Of a stretch of 64,000 nt of DNA, positions 1-10,000 are shown piece by piece; the first letter of the stretch is position 1; the number at the start of each line of letters is the position of its first letter. A program made the position numbers and the translations under genes. Location: the NCBI GenBank assembly GCA_019694255.1, contig JAIBCI010000017.1, forward strand, positions 1 to 64,000, written 5' to 3'. Under the pieces are notes generated by a model that saw only the letters and a program-made list of their open reading frames with translations, searched no databases and was not told where the DNA came from. The stretch comes from Saprospiraceae bacterium. GTDB lineage: Bacteria > Bacteroidota > Bacteroidia > Chitinophagales > Saprospiraceae.

Positions 1-21
1 GTGTTCTCATAGTGTTATTAA

Positions 22-58
22 GAGGGGATTGAAGTCGCTCGGCTTCATCCCCTTTTTT
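22..58 (+). terminator. Rho-independent terminator
   Basis: A GC-rich hairpin with arms at about 24-34 and 43-52 (GGGGAT..GAAG pairing with CTTCATCCCC, one bulged T, 8-nt loop) is followed directly by a run of six T. It probably ends a plus-strand transcript that begins left of the window; no gene from that transcript is visible. Confidence 0.75.
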
Positions 59-69
59 CGTTTTAGGAC

Positions 70-104
70 TTTGATGATATTATTGATTACCAGTTCTAAC
101 TTTG
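70..104 (+). promoter_or_regulatory. Candidate Bacteroidota promoter
   Basis: TAACTTTG at 97-104 matches the Bacteroidota -7 consensus TAnnTTTG. A TTTG lies at 70-73, 23 nt upstream, which is slightly long for the -33 element. There is no ORF behind it, only a terminator at 228-262, so it may drive a small RNA. Confidence 0.3.
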
Positions 105-110
105 ATAGAA

Positions 111-262
111 TTAAATGAATCAATAAAATAAATTCTTAGATTGAATGACTAAAAATTATCGAAGTAGTATTATTTTTACCATATCTTTTGTCTAGGGGAG
201 TAGTCAAAAGTAACCCATTGAAAACAGCGGGCAGCTGCCTCTCCGGCGCTGCCCCGTTTTTA
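111..262 (+). ncRNA. Possible small RNA between promoter-like element and terminator
   Basis: Between the -7-like element at 97-104 and the strong hairpin terminator at 228-262 lies about 150 nt with no sustained reading frame: the only nearby ATG reads M-N-Q-stop. A promoter and a terminator bracketing non-coding sequence is the layout of an intergenic sRNA. No known RNA family was recognised, and the 5' end is inferred only from the promoter match. The terminator could instead be a second stop for the upstream transcript. Confidence 0.25.
228..262 (+). terminator. Rho-independent terminator
   Basis: Perfect 7-bp GC-rich arms GGGCAGC (229-235) and GCTGCCC (248-254) enclose a 12-nt loop and are followed by a T tract from 257. 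It lies about 200 nt downstream of the terminator at 22-58, with no ORF between them. Confidence 0.75.
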
Positions 263-678
263 TTAAAACCTTTTCCTTATTAAGATTTATTGAATTCAGA
301 TATCAGACCATTGCAAGTCTAAGTCATTGGAGCGCATTGACTACTCTTGAATCCCGTGATTCCTGTCAGATTTTTAATCCAGGTGATGAAGATAAAAGAA
401 TATGAGGAGCAACACTGCTGAGTTCAAAGTATGTAACATGTCCGCTTTGAGAATGACAAATCCTAAAAGCCAGTACAGTGAAAATAAAATTCGAACACTT
501 TTTAAAACGAGTCTTGTGATTTGATGCCGAAGGGTTAGACATGGAATCAGAAGTAAGCTAAACAATAGCCACTGCGTTGACCCTGCGCTAATAAAAAGCG
601 CAATCTGGAGAAAAGCTTAGCCTTGCAATCTTCAGAAAAAATTGCTGTCTTCAAGCTTTAGAAATAATAGTCGACAAG
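263..678. other. Non-coding stretch, no gene seen
   Basis: About 400 nt of A+T-rich sequence between the second terminator and the 3' end of the sigma factor gene. The only open frame, a 63-residue minus-strand one, is a leucine/isoleucine-rich run without recognisable family features and is not called. No convincing hairpin or promoter was seen. Confidence 0.5.
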
Positions 679-1260
679 CTACTGTAATACAATGGCGTGT
701 TCTTCCATCATTTTACGAATGTTGATCAAAGCATATCTCATGCGGCCCAAAGCCGTGTTGATACTTACGCTCGTTATGCTGGAGATTTCCTTAAAACTCA
801 GATCGGCATAATGTCGAAGTATGACAACCTCTCGTTGTTCATCCGGCAACTTGTCTACCAATGTACGTATTTGCCGGTGTGTCTCACTGATGATCAACTG
901 AAGTTCTTTGTTGTCATCCTCCACATGTAATACATCAAAGATATCAAACTCATCTGAAGTACTGACTTTGGTTCGTTTCTTGCTGCGTCTGAAATGATCA
1001 ACACACATATTGTAAGCGATGCGCGTAGCCCATTGCGAAAATTTGCCTTCGTGGTTATAGCTTCCTTTGCGCAGGGTGTCAATGATTTTGATAAACACTT
1101 CCTGAAAAAGATCTTCTGCCAGATCCCTGTCTTTTACAAAAAGATAAATTGCGGTGTAAATCTTATTCTTGTGTCTGTTCAGTAATTCTTCGAAAGCCTT
1201 TTCATTACCTTGCAGATAAACATTGATCAATTCCTGATCAGAAAACTTTACAACTTGCAT
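679..1260 (-). CDS. ECF-type RNA polymerase sigma factor
   Basis: A 193-residue sigma70-family factor with only regions 2 and 4, the ECF (group 4) layout. Region 2 covers about residues 22-92 and includes the core-binding helix DLAEDLFQEVFIKI. Region 4 covers about 133-185, begins LPDEQREVVILRHY, and carries the helix-turn-helix LSFKEISSITSVSINTALGRM that contacts the -35 region. Length and start (ATG at 1258-1260) fit the family. It stands alone: no anti-sigma or transmembrane regulator is adjacent, and it is divergent from uvrA across a 445-nt gap. Its regulon cannot be deduced from the sequence. Confidence 0.92.
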   Translation of the reverse strand: MQVVKFSDQELINVYLQGNEKAFEELLNRHKNKIYTAIYLFVKDRDLAEDLFQEVFIKIIDTLRKGSYNHEGKFSQWATRIAYNMCVDHFRRSKKRTKVSTSDEFDIFDVLHVEDDNKELQLIISETHRQIRTLVDKLPDEQREVVILRHYADLSFKEISSITSVSINTALGRMRYALINIRKMMEEHAIVLQ

Positions 1261-1705
1261 ACGCTTAGAATTTTAAAAATTAACTAATTGTAGAAGTTGT
1301 AATCTATAGGCTTAAATTGTGATTTTTAGATGATTAGACCTTGTAAAGATAACATATGCTTTTAAATCGCTGCCTTAAATTCCGATTTTAACAATGTTTT
1401 AAATACGAGTTCTTCTCAGGAAGAATCAATAATTGTGCCGAATCGTTCAGGACCTAATTTTTTGTAATATGGTTGCATATGGATCATTACACTCTATAAG
1501 TAATTTGAAAATGAATCATTTTCAGAATAATATTTTAAATTAAGTAAAATTATCAGATTTATATTATTATTATCTATTTACAATCTTACCTCCATCACGC
1601 GTACAACCCGAGCCCTGATTCGCCTAGTTCGGTGCTAAAATATTTTTATACTTCAAAAAAATTTGGGCCGCCTGTCGGCTTAATTTTGCTGTTTCGTGCC
1701 GGAAG
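1261..1705. other. Divergent intergenic region, sigma factor / uvrA
   Basis: 445 nt, A+T-rich, must hold the promoters of the leftward sigma factor and rightward uvrA. A near-match TATCTTTA to the -7 consensus reads leftward around 1345, without a clear -33. A perfect 8-bp inverted repeat with a 1-nt centre (GAAAATGA a TCATTTTC) lies at 1507-1523; repeats of this size are expected about once by chance in a window this long. No ORF or RNA was recognised. Confidence 0.4.
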
Positions 1706-4558
1706 ATGGAAATTACAGCCAAAACAACAGCCAAAAAAAATATCGAAATCAGGGGTGCCCGATCGAACAATCTCCGTTCGATAGACCTGGTAATCCCCAA
1801 AAACAAACTCATCGTGGTCACGGGGCTTTCGGGATCGGGGAAGTCATCGCTGGTGATTGATACCTTATTCAGTGAAGGACAACGACGTTATGTTGAGAGT
1901 CTTTCAGCGTATGCCCGGCAGTTTCTACACCGCATGAAAAAACCGGAAGTCGACTATATAACCGGATTGTGTCCCGCTATCGCCATTGAACAAAAGGTGA
2001 TCAGTAGCAATGCCCGGTCTACCGTTGGATCCATGACCGAGATTTATGATTTTTTGAGATTGCTTTTTGCCAAGGTAGGAAGAACCTATTCGCCGGTCAG
2101 CGGGCAGGAAGTTAAAAAGAACAGTGTACATGACATTGTCCGAAAAATTATGGACAGGTCCAGCGGAACAGTTGTATTTATCGGGTTTGATATACAGACA
2201 CGCTATCCTGACCGGTCGCTTGCGGAAGAGTTCGAATACCTCATCAAACGCGGATTTACACGTGTATGGCACAATAATGAATTAAAAGATCTCCAGGATT
2301 TACTTCAGACACCAGGTTCATTAAATAATATAAAAGTTACCGACCCGGGTGCTTCAGAATATCTTATTGTTGCAGACCGGTTTATTGTACAACATGAAGA
2401 TTCAGACTTTGACAAGCGTGTCACGGATTCTGTAGAAACTGTCTTATCAGAAAATCAGGGCAGGTGCAAGATTATCCTCGACAAAACTGAAGTACTTGAA
2501 TTCAGTACACGAATGGAGTTGGATGGAATGAGTTTTGCGGAGCCCAGCCCAGCTTTGTTTAATTACAACAATTCATACGGAGCCTGTCCAAAATGTGAAG
2601 GATACGGACGTATCATCGGCATTGACGAGAACAAAGTGATACCTCAGGTGTCTAAATCTGTTTTCGCCGGCGCCATTGCCTGTTGGTCTGGAAGTAAGAG
2701 CGAAGAGTGGCTCATGCCATTACTCAAAATGGCGCATAAAATTGATTTTCCTGTACATCGTCCTTACCGAGAACTAACAGAAGAACAGAAGGAAATATTA
2801 TGGAATGGCAAAGGAGAGACATTCAAGGGAATCAACGCATTTTTCAAAATGCTGGAGGAGAAGTCATACGTCATTCAGAACAGAATACTGCTGGCGCGTT
2901 ACCGAGGGAGAACGACGTGCAGCGAATGTAAAGGCGGCAGACTGCGCAAAGAGGCGTTATATGTAAAGGTTGGCGATAAGAATTTCAGAGATCTGATGTT
3001 CATTCCAATCGAAGAACTCTCCGGATTTTTTCAATCGCTGAATCTTCAGGACTTCGAAAAAAAGATTGCACGAAGAATTCTGACTGAAATAAGTAATCGA
3101 CTGGACATCCTTGTGCGTATCGGACTTCCGTATCTGCATCTTGACCGTCTTGCAAATACACTCAGTGGTGGCGAATCACAGCGAATACATCTTACCCGTA
3201 CGCTGGGCAGCAATCTGACATCCAGTATGTATATTCTGGATGAGCCGAGTATAGGTCTTCATCCAAGAGATACCCAAAACCTTGTCCAGGTGCTCAAACA
3301 TCTCCGGGATCTGGGTAATACAGTCATCGTCATCGAGCATGAAGAAGAAGTGATACGACAAGCGGATCATATTATTGATATTGGGCCCGGTGCAGGCATT
3401 CACGGCGGCCGGCTTGAATACAATGGCAGTTATCAGGATTTCCTTTTACGAAAGGAAGAAAACCTTACCGCTTCTTATTTGACAGGACAGAAAAAAATTC
3501 CATTGCCGGATATTCGACGAAAACATACTCAGTCAATCAAGATTAGTCAGGCTCATCTACATAATTTAAGGGATGTGGCAGTAGACCTTCCGCTCAATAA
3601 CCTGATCTGCGTAACAGGCGTGAGCGGTTCCGGCAAGACCTCACTCATAAAGCATGTACTTTATCCACTGCTCCGGGATAAGCTTGAAGATAACCAAACA
3701 GAAGAAAGTGAAGTCAGCGGTGCAGAGATTAGCGGGAGTTTTGACAAGGTAAATCAGGTGGAACTTGTAAGTCAGCAGGGTATCGGAAGATCTGCCCGTT
3801 CCAACCCGGCGACGTATGTCAAAGCATGGGATGACATCAGGGATATCTTCGCTGCGCAAGCACTATCCAAGATGCGCGGATATCAGCCAAAGCATTTCTC
3901 CTTCAATGTTGAGGGAGGCCGATGCGAAGCTTGCAAGGGAGATGGTGAAATACATGTAGAGATGCAGTTTCTGTCCGATGTCAGCCTGATCTGTGAGGAC
4001 TGCAACGGCAAAAGGTTTAAGAACGAAATTCTTGAAGTTGCTTACAAAAACCACAACATCAACGATGTCCTCAACCTCAGTGTTGAAGAGGCTATTGAAT
4101 TATTTAAGGACAAAAAGGAAATTGTCAAAAAGCTAAAACCACTGGTCGATGTCGGTCTCTCTTATCTGTCTATGGGTCAATCTACGTCCAGTTTATCAGG
4201 CGGTGAATCGCAAAGACTCAAGCTCGCCTACTATCTCGGGCTGGAATCAGGACATCAGCATATATTTTTTATTTTCGACGAACCAACGACTGGACTTCAT
4301 TTTGAAGACATACGCAAATTGCTTATTGCACTCAATGGCCTGATCGAAAAAGGACATTCTGTGCTGGTCATCGAACACAACATGGATGTGATCAAATGTG
4401 CAGATTGGATTATCGACCTAGGACCTTTGGGAGGAAAGAATGGAGGCAAAGTCTTGTACCAGGGACCAACAGAGGGATTGTTGCAGGTCAAAGAATCCAG
4501 TACTGCAATGTATCTGGCAGCCAAACTTCAGGATGAGGATTACAAAGGGATTAGATAA
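1706..4558 (+). CDS. uvrA: Excinuclease ABC subunit UvrA
   Basis: Damage-recognition ATPase of nucleotide excision repair, acting as a dimer with UvrB; 950 residues, normal length. Two ABC ATPase modules are visible: Walker A GLSGSGKS at residues 40-47 with signature LSGGESQR and Walker [12 protein letters not shown], then Walker A GVSGSGKT near 638 with a second LSGGESQR and [11 protein letters not shown]. Zinc-ligand pairs CPKC, CSEC, and the C-terminal CEAC...CEDC module are present. The N-terminal site that carries cysteine in many UvrAs reads YSPVSG here, so that metal site is probably absent. Bacteroidota often carry two UvrA forms (recalled); this resembles the one with SP-SG at that site. 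It has no operon partner; the next gene starts 84 nt downstream. Confidence 0.95.
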   Translation: MEITAKTTAKKNIEIRGARSNNLRSIDLVIPKNKLIVVTGLSGSGKSSLVIDTLFSEGQRRYVESLSAYARQFLHRMKKPEVDYITGLCPAIAIEQKVISSNARSTVGSMTEIYDFLRLLFAKVGRTYSPVSGQEVKKNSVHDIVRKIMDRSSGTVVFIGFDIQTRYPDRSLAEEFEYLIKRGFTRVWHNNELKDLQDLLQTPGSLNNIKVTDPGASEYLIVADRFIVQHEDSDFDKRVTDSVETVLSENQGRCKIILDKTEVLEFSTRMELDGMSFAEPSPALFNYNNSYGACPKCEGYGRIIGIDENKVIPQVSKSVFAGAIACWSGSKSEEWLMPLLKMAHKIDFPVHRPYRELTEEQKEILWNGKGETFKGINAFFKMLEEKSYVIQNRILLARYRGRTTCSECKGGRLRKEALYVKVGDKNFRDLMFIPIEELSGFFQSLNLQDFEKKIARRILTEISNRLDILVRIGLPYLHLDRLANTLSGGESQRIHLTRTLGSNLTSSMYILDEPSIGLHPRDTQNLVQVLKHLRDLGNTVIVIEHEEEVIRQADHIIDIGPGAGIHGGRLEYNGSYQDFLLRKEENLTASYLTGQKKIPLPDIRRKHTQSIKISQAHLHNLRDVAVDLPLNNLICVTGVSGSGKTSLIKHVLYPLLRDKLEDNQTEESEVSGAEISGSFDKVNQVELVSQQGIGRSARSNPATYVKAWDDIRDIFAAQALSKMRGYQPKHFSFNVEGGRCEACKGDGEIHVEMQFLSDVSLICEDCNGKRFKNEILEVAYKNHNINDVLNLSVEEAIELFKDKKEIVKKLKPLVDVGLSYLSMGQSTSSLSGGESQRLKLAYYLGLESGHQHIFFIFDEPTTGLHFEDIRKLLIALNGLIEKGHSVLVIEHNMDVIKCADWIIDLGPLGGKNGGKVLYQGPTEGLLQVKESSTAMYLAAKLQDEDYKGIR

Positions 4559-4642
4559 AAATAATAATGAATCAATATTTGATTCCGTCGCTTACATTTA
4601 TGATTCGATCAAGTAAATTTCTCCATGATAATAAGCTAAATC

Positions 4643-5224
4643 ATGAAAAGCGAAAATGTAACCAGTTACATCGAAAGCGCAGAATCTTTTGCCAGGCCTA
4701 TTCTTTCTAAAATCCGAGAAATCGTACATCAGGCTTGCCCTGAGATTGAGGAAAATTTAAAATGGTCTTTTCCCCATTTTAATTACAAAGGAAAGATAAT
4801 CTGCAGTATGGCCGCATTCAAACAGCATTGTGCATTTACTTTCTGGTTGGCAGCACAGTTGAAAGATCAGGACAAGATACTTCAGCGTGGAACATCACAA
4901 AAGTCAATGGGGCATTTGGGAAAACTTCAATCACCTGATCAAATACCTGATGAGAATATCCTGATAAGCTATATCCACGAAGCGATGAAACTTTCTCAGT
5001 CTGAATCAAGGGTCGTACGAAAGCGTACGGATAGTACAGAAATCAAGATTCCAGTTGAATTAGAAGCAGCACTGAAAAAAAACAAAGAAGTGTATCGAAA
5101 ATTTGATCAGCTGCCCTATTCACATCGTAGGGAATATGTCAACTATATTACTGACGCTAAAAAGGCGGATACCAGAGAACGCAGGATTACAAAAACGATT
5201 GAGAAACTGTTAGCAAAAGCCTGA
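4643..5224 (+). CDS. DUF1801 / YdeI-OmpD-associated family protein
   Basis: A 193-residue soluble protein in two parts. The N-terminal part, about residues 10-110, fits the DUF1801 fold (iron chaperone-like), with CPEIEENLKWSFPHFNYKGK and a later aromatic HCAFTFWLA. The C-terminal part, about 132-190, fits the YdeI/OmpD-associated domain: LEAALKKNKEVYRKFDQLPYS followed by RREYVNYITDAKKADTRERR. This two-domain combination is common in Bacteroidota and Firmicutes. Function is unproven; members have been loosely linked to stress and to bacteriocin or peptide resistance. It follows uvrA but the 84-nt gap leaves co-transcription uncertain. Confidence 0.85.
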   Translation: MKSENVTSYIESAESFARPILSKIREIVHQACPEIEENLKWSFPHFNYKGKIICSMAAFKQHCAFTFWLAAQLKDQDKILQRGTSQKSMGHLGKLQSPDQIPDENILISYIHEAMKLSQSESRVVRKRTDSTEIKIPVELEAALKKNKEVYRKFDQLPYSHRREYVNYITDAKKADTRERRITKTIEKLLAKA

Positions 5225-5292
5225 TACGGATTCATCCCTTCTGTGATGTTCGGCAGAAAAATTCGAGCAAGGAGTTGTAAGATAATAAACTC

Positions 5293-6357
5293 TTACAAAT
5301 CATCCGAAATATTGGATAATTTGTTCATGATGCTTTCCGGAGTAAGCATGGTCATACATGCATGGTCGCCCCGTTGACACGGTTTCTGACCATACATCGA
5401 GCAAGGTCTGCAGGATAATTCTTTCGGCGCAATTTCTACCACATGATCCGTGTTGCTAAAATATGGAGCAAATCCCAATACAGTATGTGTCGGTCCCCAA
5501 ACACTAATAACCTGCGGACAACCGGACAATTCAGCCAAATGCATATTCGCTGAATCCATGGTGAGCATAAATTTGAGTCGGCTCATCAGCACGATTTCTT
5601 CTTCGAGATTAAAGTGATCCATGCTTAGAAATATGCGGGAAGGATCTGAATTTTGAAGCATCATCATGCCTTCTCTTTCTCTCGGACCTTGTCCAAACAA
5701 AACGATCACATCCGCTGTATTGATTAACCTGTGTTGCAAAATCTGCTGTATTCTTTCCAAAGGATATTCCTTGAGCCTGTGTTGCGAAAATGGTGCAACA
5801 CCAACTATGCCAGCGGTCGAGGGCGGAAGCATCTTGATCCATCGATTGATCTTGTGGATGGCCAATTGATCTTGTACGATACCCTGTTCATTAAGGTTGT
5901 GTGGTTCCAGAGAAAGCTGAATTCCGGCGCGTCGAAAGACCTGTGCATAACGCCAGGTGGTGTGATGAAGTTCAACTTGCATTTTATAAAGCTTCCCGAG
6001 AACAGACCTTTTAGCCTTACGCTCCTTATCAATACGGTATATTTTTCTTCCGCTGTGATGAAGGAAAGCGCAAAGGACCTTTGTTCTGAGCACGTCGTGC
6101 AAGTCCAGAACCATATCATATTTATTCTTATTCAGAATGCTACTTAGATTGAATAAACCCCGAAGACCAGCGTAATCATTGTCAACATCCAAATTCAGAA
6201 CTTGCAATCGCTCAATATGCGCAAAAACGGGAGCCAGCGAAGGACGTGTCAGCAAATCAATCTGCAGGTCAATATTTTGTTTTAATGCAGCGCGAAGAAC
6301 AGGCAAACAAAGTACAATGTCACCCATCGCCGATAATCTGATGACAAGAATTTTCAA
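5293..6357 (-). CDS. Glycosyltransferase family 9 (ADP-heptose:LPS heptosyltransferase-like)
   Basis: 354-residue GT-B enzyme of the GT9/heptosyltransferase family, expected at the cytoplasmic face of the inner membrane adding sugars to the LPS core. The N-terminus KILVIRLSAMGDIVLCLPVL is the family hallmark. The C-terminal nucleotide-sugar region reads MDSANMHLAELSGCPQVISV followed by WGPTHTVLGF. The start codon is TTG (6355-6357): there is no in-frame ATG nearby and the family N-terminus begins exactly there. A cysteine-rich tail (CRPCSMYGQKPCQRGDHAC) is common in the family. It lies 10 nt behind the DUF4254 gene, so they are almost certainly co-transcribed. The acceptor sugar is not predictable. 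Confidence 0.9.
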   Translation of the reverse strand: MKILVIRLSAMGDIVLCLPVLRAALKQNIDLQIDLLTRPSLAPVFAHIERLQVLNLDVDNDYAGLRGLFNLSSILNKNKYDMVLDLHDVLRTKVLCAFLHHSGRKIYRIDKERKAKRSVLGKLYKMQVELHHTTWRYAQVFRRAGIQLSLEPHNLNEQGIVQDQLAIHKINRWIKMLPPSTAGIVGVAPFSQHRLKEYPLERIQQILQHRLINTADVIVLFGQGPREREGMMMLQNSDPSRIFLSMDHFNLEEEIVLMSRLKFMLTMDSANMHLAELSGCPQVISVWGPTHTVLGFAPYFSNTDHVVEIAPKELSCRPCSMYGQKPCQRGDHACMTMLTPESIMNKLSNISDDL

Positions 6358-6367
6358 GGTTGCATAA

Positions 6368-6967
6368 TTATTGATTATACAACTGAGGATTTGTCGTCGG
6401 GTCGTTGTACATTTTCATCTGGCGGTAGACTTTCATCTGGGCCTGTCCCGATTGCAATTCGTTGAGCAGTGCATTCAGACTGAAGGAGAGATCTGTCTTC
6501 TGTTCCAGGAGTATATTCAGTTTGTCACGGCAGAGCTGAATGTGCTCAAGCGATGCATCCGATCTTTCTGTCTGTTCCTTCATATGAAAGATTTTCAAAA
6601 GAAGAATAGACAACCGATCAATCGCCCAGGCAGGCGTCTCTGTATTCATCCGCGCATTCTCCTTAGGAATTATTTCTTGAAAAGCACTAATGAACCAGTC
6701 ATCAATTTTTTCAACCAGATCTGTCCGACGCTGATTGGAGGAGTCAATTTGCCTTTTTAGTTCAACAAACCGCTCTGGAGCAAGGTCTGGTCTCCGAATC
6801 ATGTCCTCCAAATGCCACTGTACAGTATCGATCCAGCATTTACGATAAAGCATATCGGAAATACTGAATTCTTCGCGAACCGGGCATGCTGTATCGACCT
6901 GATCCAGTCGATGATAATCCTCGATCGCTGCGAGAAAAATACTACTGCAAAATTCGGCAGTGATCAT
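6368..6967 (-). CDS. DUF4254 domain-containing protein
   Basis: 199-residue, mostly alpha-helical soluble protein matching DUF4254, a Bacteroidota family typically found beside GT9 glycosyltransferases, as here. Visible features are a His/Asp-containing N-terminal helix (AAIEDYHRLDQ), a tryptophan motif (CWIDTVQWHLEDMIR), and a central RRTDLVEKIDDWF. No signal peptide or membrane segment. It starts 15 nt after the gcvP stop and ends 10 nt before the glycosyltransferase. Context suggests a role with the heptosyltransferase, perhaps in LPS core synthesis, but no biochemical function is known to me. Confidence 0.85.
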   Translation of the reverse strand: MITAEFCSSIFLAAIEDYHRLDQVDTACPVREEFSISDMLYRKCWIDTVQWHLEDMIRRPDLAPERFVELKRQIDSSNQRRTDLVEKIDDWFISAFQEIIPKENARMNTETPAWAIDRLSILLLKIFHMKEQTERSDASLEHIQLCRDKLNILLEQKTDLSFSLNALLNELQSGQAQMKVYRQMKMYNDPTTNPQLYNQ

Positions 6968-6982
6968 TCAATTATTATTGGA

Positions 6983-9853
6983 TCAACTCGCATAGCTCTC
7001 AACGGGAGGGCATGTGCAAATCAAATTGCGGTCTCCATGGGCATTATTGACCCTCGATACCGCTGGCCAGAATTTTATTCCTTCCCTTAGGTATGAAAGA
7101 GGATAAGCCGCTTTCTCTCGAGAATATGGCTTGTCATATTGATCTGCAGTAATAATTCCAGCAGTATGTGGCGCATTGCAGAGTACATTATTGTCTGCAG
7201 GATATTCTCCGCGGGCAATTTCATCAATTTCTCTTCTAATCTGGAGGAGCGCTTCACAAAACCGATCCAATTCTTCCAGATTCTCAGATTCAGTTGGTTC
7301 GATCATGATCGTTCCTGCCACCGGGAAGGATAGTGTCGGTGCATGAAAACTGTAATCCATCAGTCTTTTGGCAACGTCTTCTGCGCTGACAATTTCTTTA
7401 AATGGCCTGAGATCCACGATGAGTTCATGGGCGACCCTGCCATGGTTACCGGTATACAGTATTTTATACTCGCCTGAGAGTCTTGAGGCAATGTAATTGG
7501 CATTGAGAATTGCGTGGCGTGTACTATTGGTCATGCCTTCACCACCGAGCATTTTGATGTATCCATAGCTGATCAGAAGAATACTCGCCGAACCATAAGG
7601 GGCAGCAGACACAGCGGATACCGCAGTTTTTACCGGATTCGGATTGCGGTAGACGTGTCCCGGTAAAAATGGCTTAAGACGTTCGTTGACGCAAATAGGT
7701 CCCATGCCAGGTCCTCCTCCACCGTGCGGGATGGCGAAGGTTTTATGTAAATTCAAATGGCATACATCAGCACCGATAATAGCCGGACTGGTCAGACCGA
7801 CCTGTGCATTCATATTCGCTCCGTCCATATAAACAAGGCCACCGTTGTCATGGACGATTTGACAGACCTCCTTGATGGATGTCTCGAAGACACCATGTGT
7901 AGAAGGATAAGTAACCATTAATGCAGCAAGATGATCGCGATGCATTTCAGCTTTAGCTCTGATGTCTTCTACGATAATATTTCCCTGTTCATCACAGGCG
8001 GTCACCACCACCTGGAGACCAGCTACCACCGCTGAAGCGGGGTTGGTTCCATGCGCAGAAGAAGGTATCAGCACAATGTTGCGATGGTGATCGCCGTGGT
8101 GCTCATGGTAGGCACGAATTGTCAAAAGTCCGGCAAATTCTCCCTGCGCCCCGGAATTGGGTTGTAACGAACAGGCTTCAAAACCAGTGACCTGACACAG
8201 GAAATGCTCAAGTTCGCGGATGATCTGATTATATCCCTCAGTCTGTGATGCCGGAGCAAATGGATGAATATCTGCAAATTCTGGCCAACTGACGGGGATC
8301 AATTCAGCGGCGGCATTCAACTTCATGGTACAAGAACCCAGGCTAATCATCGAATGAACCAGTGAAAGGTCCTTGTTTTCAAGACGTTTAATGTATCGCA
8401 TCATGGCTGATTCGGTATGATACTGATTGAAAACCGGATGTGTCAGATATTCCGAAGTTCTTATCAATGCCAAAGGAATCGCCGGTGAAGAAGCCACTTC
8501 TATGGCAGTTACAACCTGACCTTTTGCACGAGCAAAAATGGAAGCTATTTGCATGAGGTCTTCTTCGGTACAAGTTTCGTCAAGACTGATCTGAACGGAA
8601 TTCGGGGTATACCAGAAATTATATCCGCGCTCCTCAGATAGTTTTTTCAATATGTTAGATTGTTCATTGTCTGCTTCAAACGATAAAGTATCGAAAAAAT
8701 GGGTATTGAGATTTGTCCATCCAACTTTGTGAAGTGATATACTTAAAGCGTTGGTCATATCATGTACACGTCTTGCAATGGCACGAATGCCGGAAGGTCC
8801 GTGATAAACGGCATACATCGATGCCATAATTGCGAGTAAAGCCTGGGCTGTACAGATATTGGAAGTGGCTTTTTCCCGGCGAATATGCTGTTCTCTTGTC
8901 TGAAGTGCCATCCGCAGCGCCCGATTTCCATATTGGTCAATCGACACCCCTATGATCCTGCCAGGAATATCTCTTTTGAACTCGGCATGTGTAGCAAAAA
9001 AAGCTGCATGAGGGCCTCCATAACCCATTGGAACACCTAATCTCTGGCTGTTTCCAAATGCCACATCTGCGCCCAACTCTCCTGGAGACTTTAAAAGACA
9101 AAGGGCCAACAGGTCAGTGGCCATGGCAACCAAAACATCAGAAGCTTTGGCTTTTTGGATAAATCCCGAATAATCTATAACCTGACCGTCTCTGCCAGGA
9201 TATTGAATGAGGGCACCAAAACATCTGTCAGGGATATTATCCTTCAGGATATCGCCCACAACTATTTTTATACCCTTGGGCCATGCCCTTGCATGAAGTA
9301 CATCAATGGTCTGAGGATAAACGAGATGGTCTACAAAAAATGTATCGGGAGACTCCTCCTTATTTTTTTTCTGACGGGCGCTGTAAAACATCAGCATGGC
9401 TTCTCCGGCAGATGTTCCTTCATCGAGCAATGAGGCATTGGCAATCTCCATTCCGGTAAGATCAGACACCATCGTCTGATAGTTGAGTAAAGCCTCCAAT
9501 CTTCCTTGTGCAATTTCAGCCTGGTATGGCGTATACTGGGTATACCAGCCCGGATTCTGAAATACATTTCTGGAGATAACCGATGGCGTTACGGTACCAA
9601 AATATCCCTGACCCATGAGGCTGCGGAATACGAGGTTTTTTGAAGCGGTCTTTTTTAATTCCTGCAGATAATCAAATTCGGACAATGCCGGAGGAATATC
9701 CATCCTGTCTTTTCTGCGGATCTGATCCGGAATGGTCTGCTCGATGAGATGATCGACGCTGGTGACCTGAAGTGACTTTAGCATGGGTGCCAGATCAGGT
9801 CCGGTTGTTCCTATATGGCGTTTTTCAAATGAATCGGTGCGGTTAAAACTCAT
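6983..9853 (-). CDS. gcvP: Glycine dehydrogenase (decarboxylating), P protein
   Basis: PLP-dependent P protein of the glycine cleavage system, which decarboxylates glycine and passes the aminomethyl group to the H protein lipoyl arm. It is the single-chain form with N- and C-terminal halves fused (956 residues). The PLP-lysine motif NLHKTFAIPHGGGGPG lies near residue 704, and other family blocks include the N-terminal SFEKRHIG. The longest frame would start at a TTG at 9883, but that codon lies inside a -7 promoter element (9881-9888), so ATG at 9851-9853 is chosen. It heads an operon with DUF4254 and the GT9 enzyme. The T, H and L partners are not in the window. Confidence 0.95.
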   Translation of the reverse strand: MSFNRTDSFEKRHIGTTGPDLAPMLKSLQVTSVDHLIEQTIPDQIRRKDRMDIPPALSEFDYLQELKKTASKNLVFRSLMGQGYFGTVTPSVISRNVFQNPGWYTQYTPYQAEIAQGRLEALLNYQTMVSDLTGMEIANASLLDEGTSAGEAMLMFYSARQKKNKEESPDTFFVDHLVYPQTIDVLHARAWPKGIKIVVGDILKDNIPDRCFGALIQYPGRDGQVIDYSGFIQKAKASDVLVAMATDLLALCLLKSPGELGADVAFGNSQRLGVPMGYGGPHAAFFATHAEFKRDIPGRIIGVSIDQYGNRALRMALQTREQHIRREKATSNICTAQALLAIMASMYAVYHGPSGIRAIARRVHDMTNALSISLHKVGWTNLNTHFFDTLSFEADNEQSNILKKLSEERGYNFWYTPNSVQISLDETCTEEDLMQIASIFARAKGQVVTAIEVASSPAIPLALIRTSEYLTHPVFNQYHTESAMMRYIKRLENKDLSLVHSMISLGSCTMKLNAAAELIPVSWPEFADIHPFAPASQTEGYNQIIRELEHFLCQVTGFEACSLQPNSGAQGEFAGLLTIRAYHEHHGDHHRNIVLIPSSAHGTNPASAVVAGLQVVVTACDEQGNIIVEDIRAKAEMHRDHLAALMVTYPSTHGVFETSIKEVCQIVHDNGGLVYMDGANMNAQVGLTSPAIIGADVCHLNLHKTFAIPHGGGGPGMGPICVNERLKPFLPGHVYRNPNPVKTAVSAVSAAPYGSASILLISYGYIKMLGGEGMTNSTRHAILNANYIASRLSGEYKILYTGNHGRVAHELIVDLRPFKEIVSAEDVAKRLMDYSFHAPTLSFPVAGTIMIEPTESENLEELDRFCEALLQIRREIDEIARGEYPADNNVLCNAPHTAGIITADQYDKPYSREKAAYPLSYLREGIKFWPAVSRVNNAHGDRNLICTCPPVESYAS

Positions 9854-9880
9854 GATTTTGACTTGAAATGAATGAAGGCG

Positions 9881-9907
9881 CAAATATAGTTATCAGACCA
9901 AGGCCAA
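9881..9907 (-). promoter_or_regulatory. Promoter of gcvP operon
   Basis: Reading leftward, TTG (9907-9905), 16 nt, then TATATTTG (9888-9881), a full TAnnTTTG match. Transcription would start about 10-20 nt before the ATG at 9853. It excludes the upstream TTG start of the longest gcvP frame. Confidence 0.65.
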
Positions 9908-10000
9908 CATAGGATCTTGGGTCCATATAAGATCCCGACCCCAAAATTTGATCCTTCCGGTTATCGGATGGATCCTAAAAACCATTGTCAGGGCAATCCT

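Noticed and set aside
374..565. 63-residue hydrophobic open frame on the minus strand
   Set aside because: Leucine-rich run in A+T-rich non-coding DNA, no promoter, no family pattern, no neighbour link; open frames of this size arise by chance.
1507..1523. Perfect palindrome GAAAATGA-a-TCATTTTC between the sigma factor and uvrA
   Set aside because: 8-bp arms are expected about once by chance in 64 kb of A+T-rich DNA and it overlaps no recognised promoter.
1658..1705. Sigma54-like GG...GC pair upstream of uvrA
   Set aside because: GG and GC are 11 bp apart rather than 12, which is normally inactive for sigma54.
5275..5298. TTGTAAG/CTTACAA hairpin between convergent genes
   Set aside because: A+T-rich 7-bp stem overlapping the glycosyltransferase stop, without a T tract; too weak to call a terminator.
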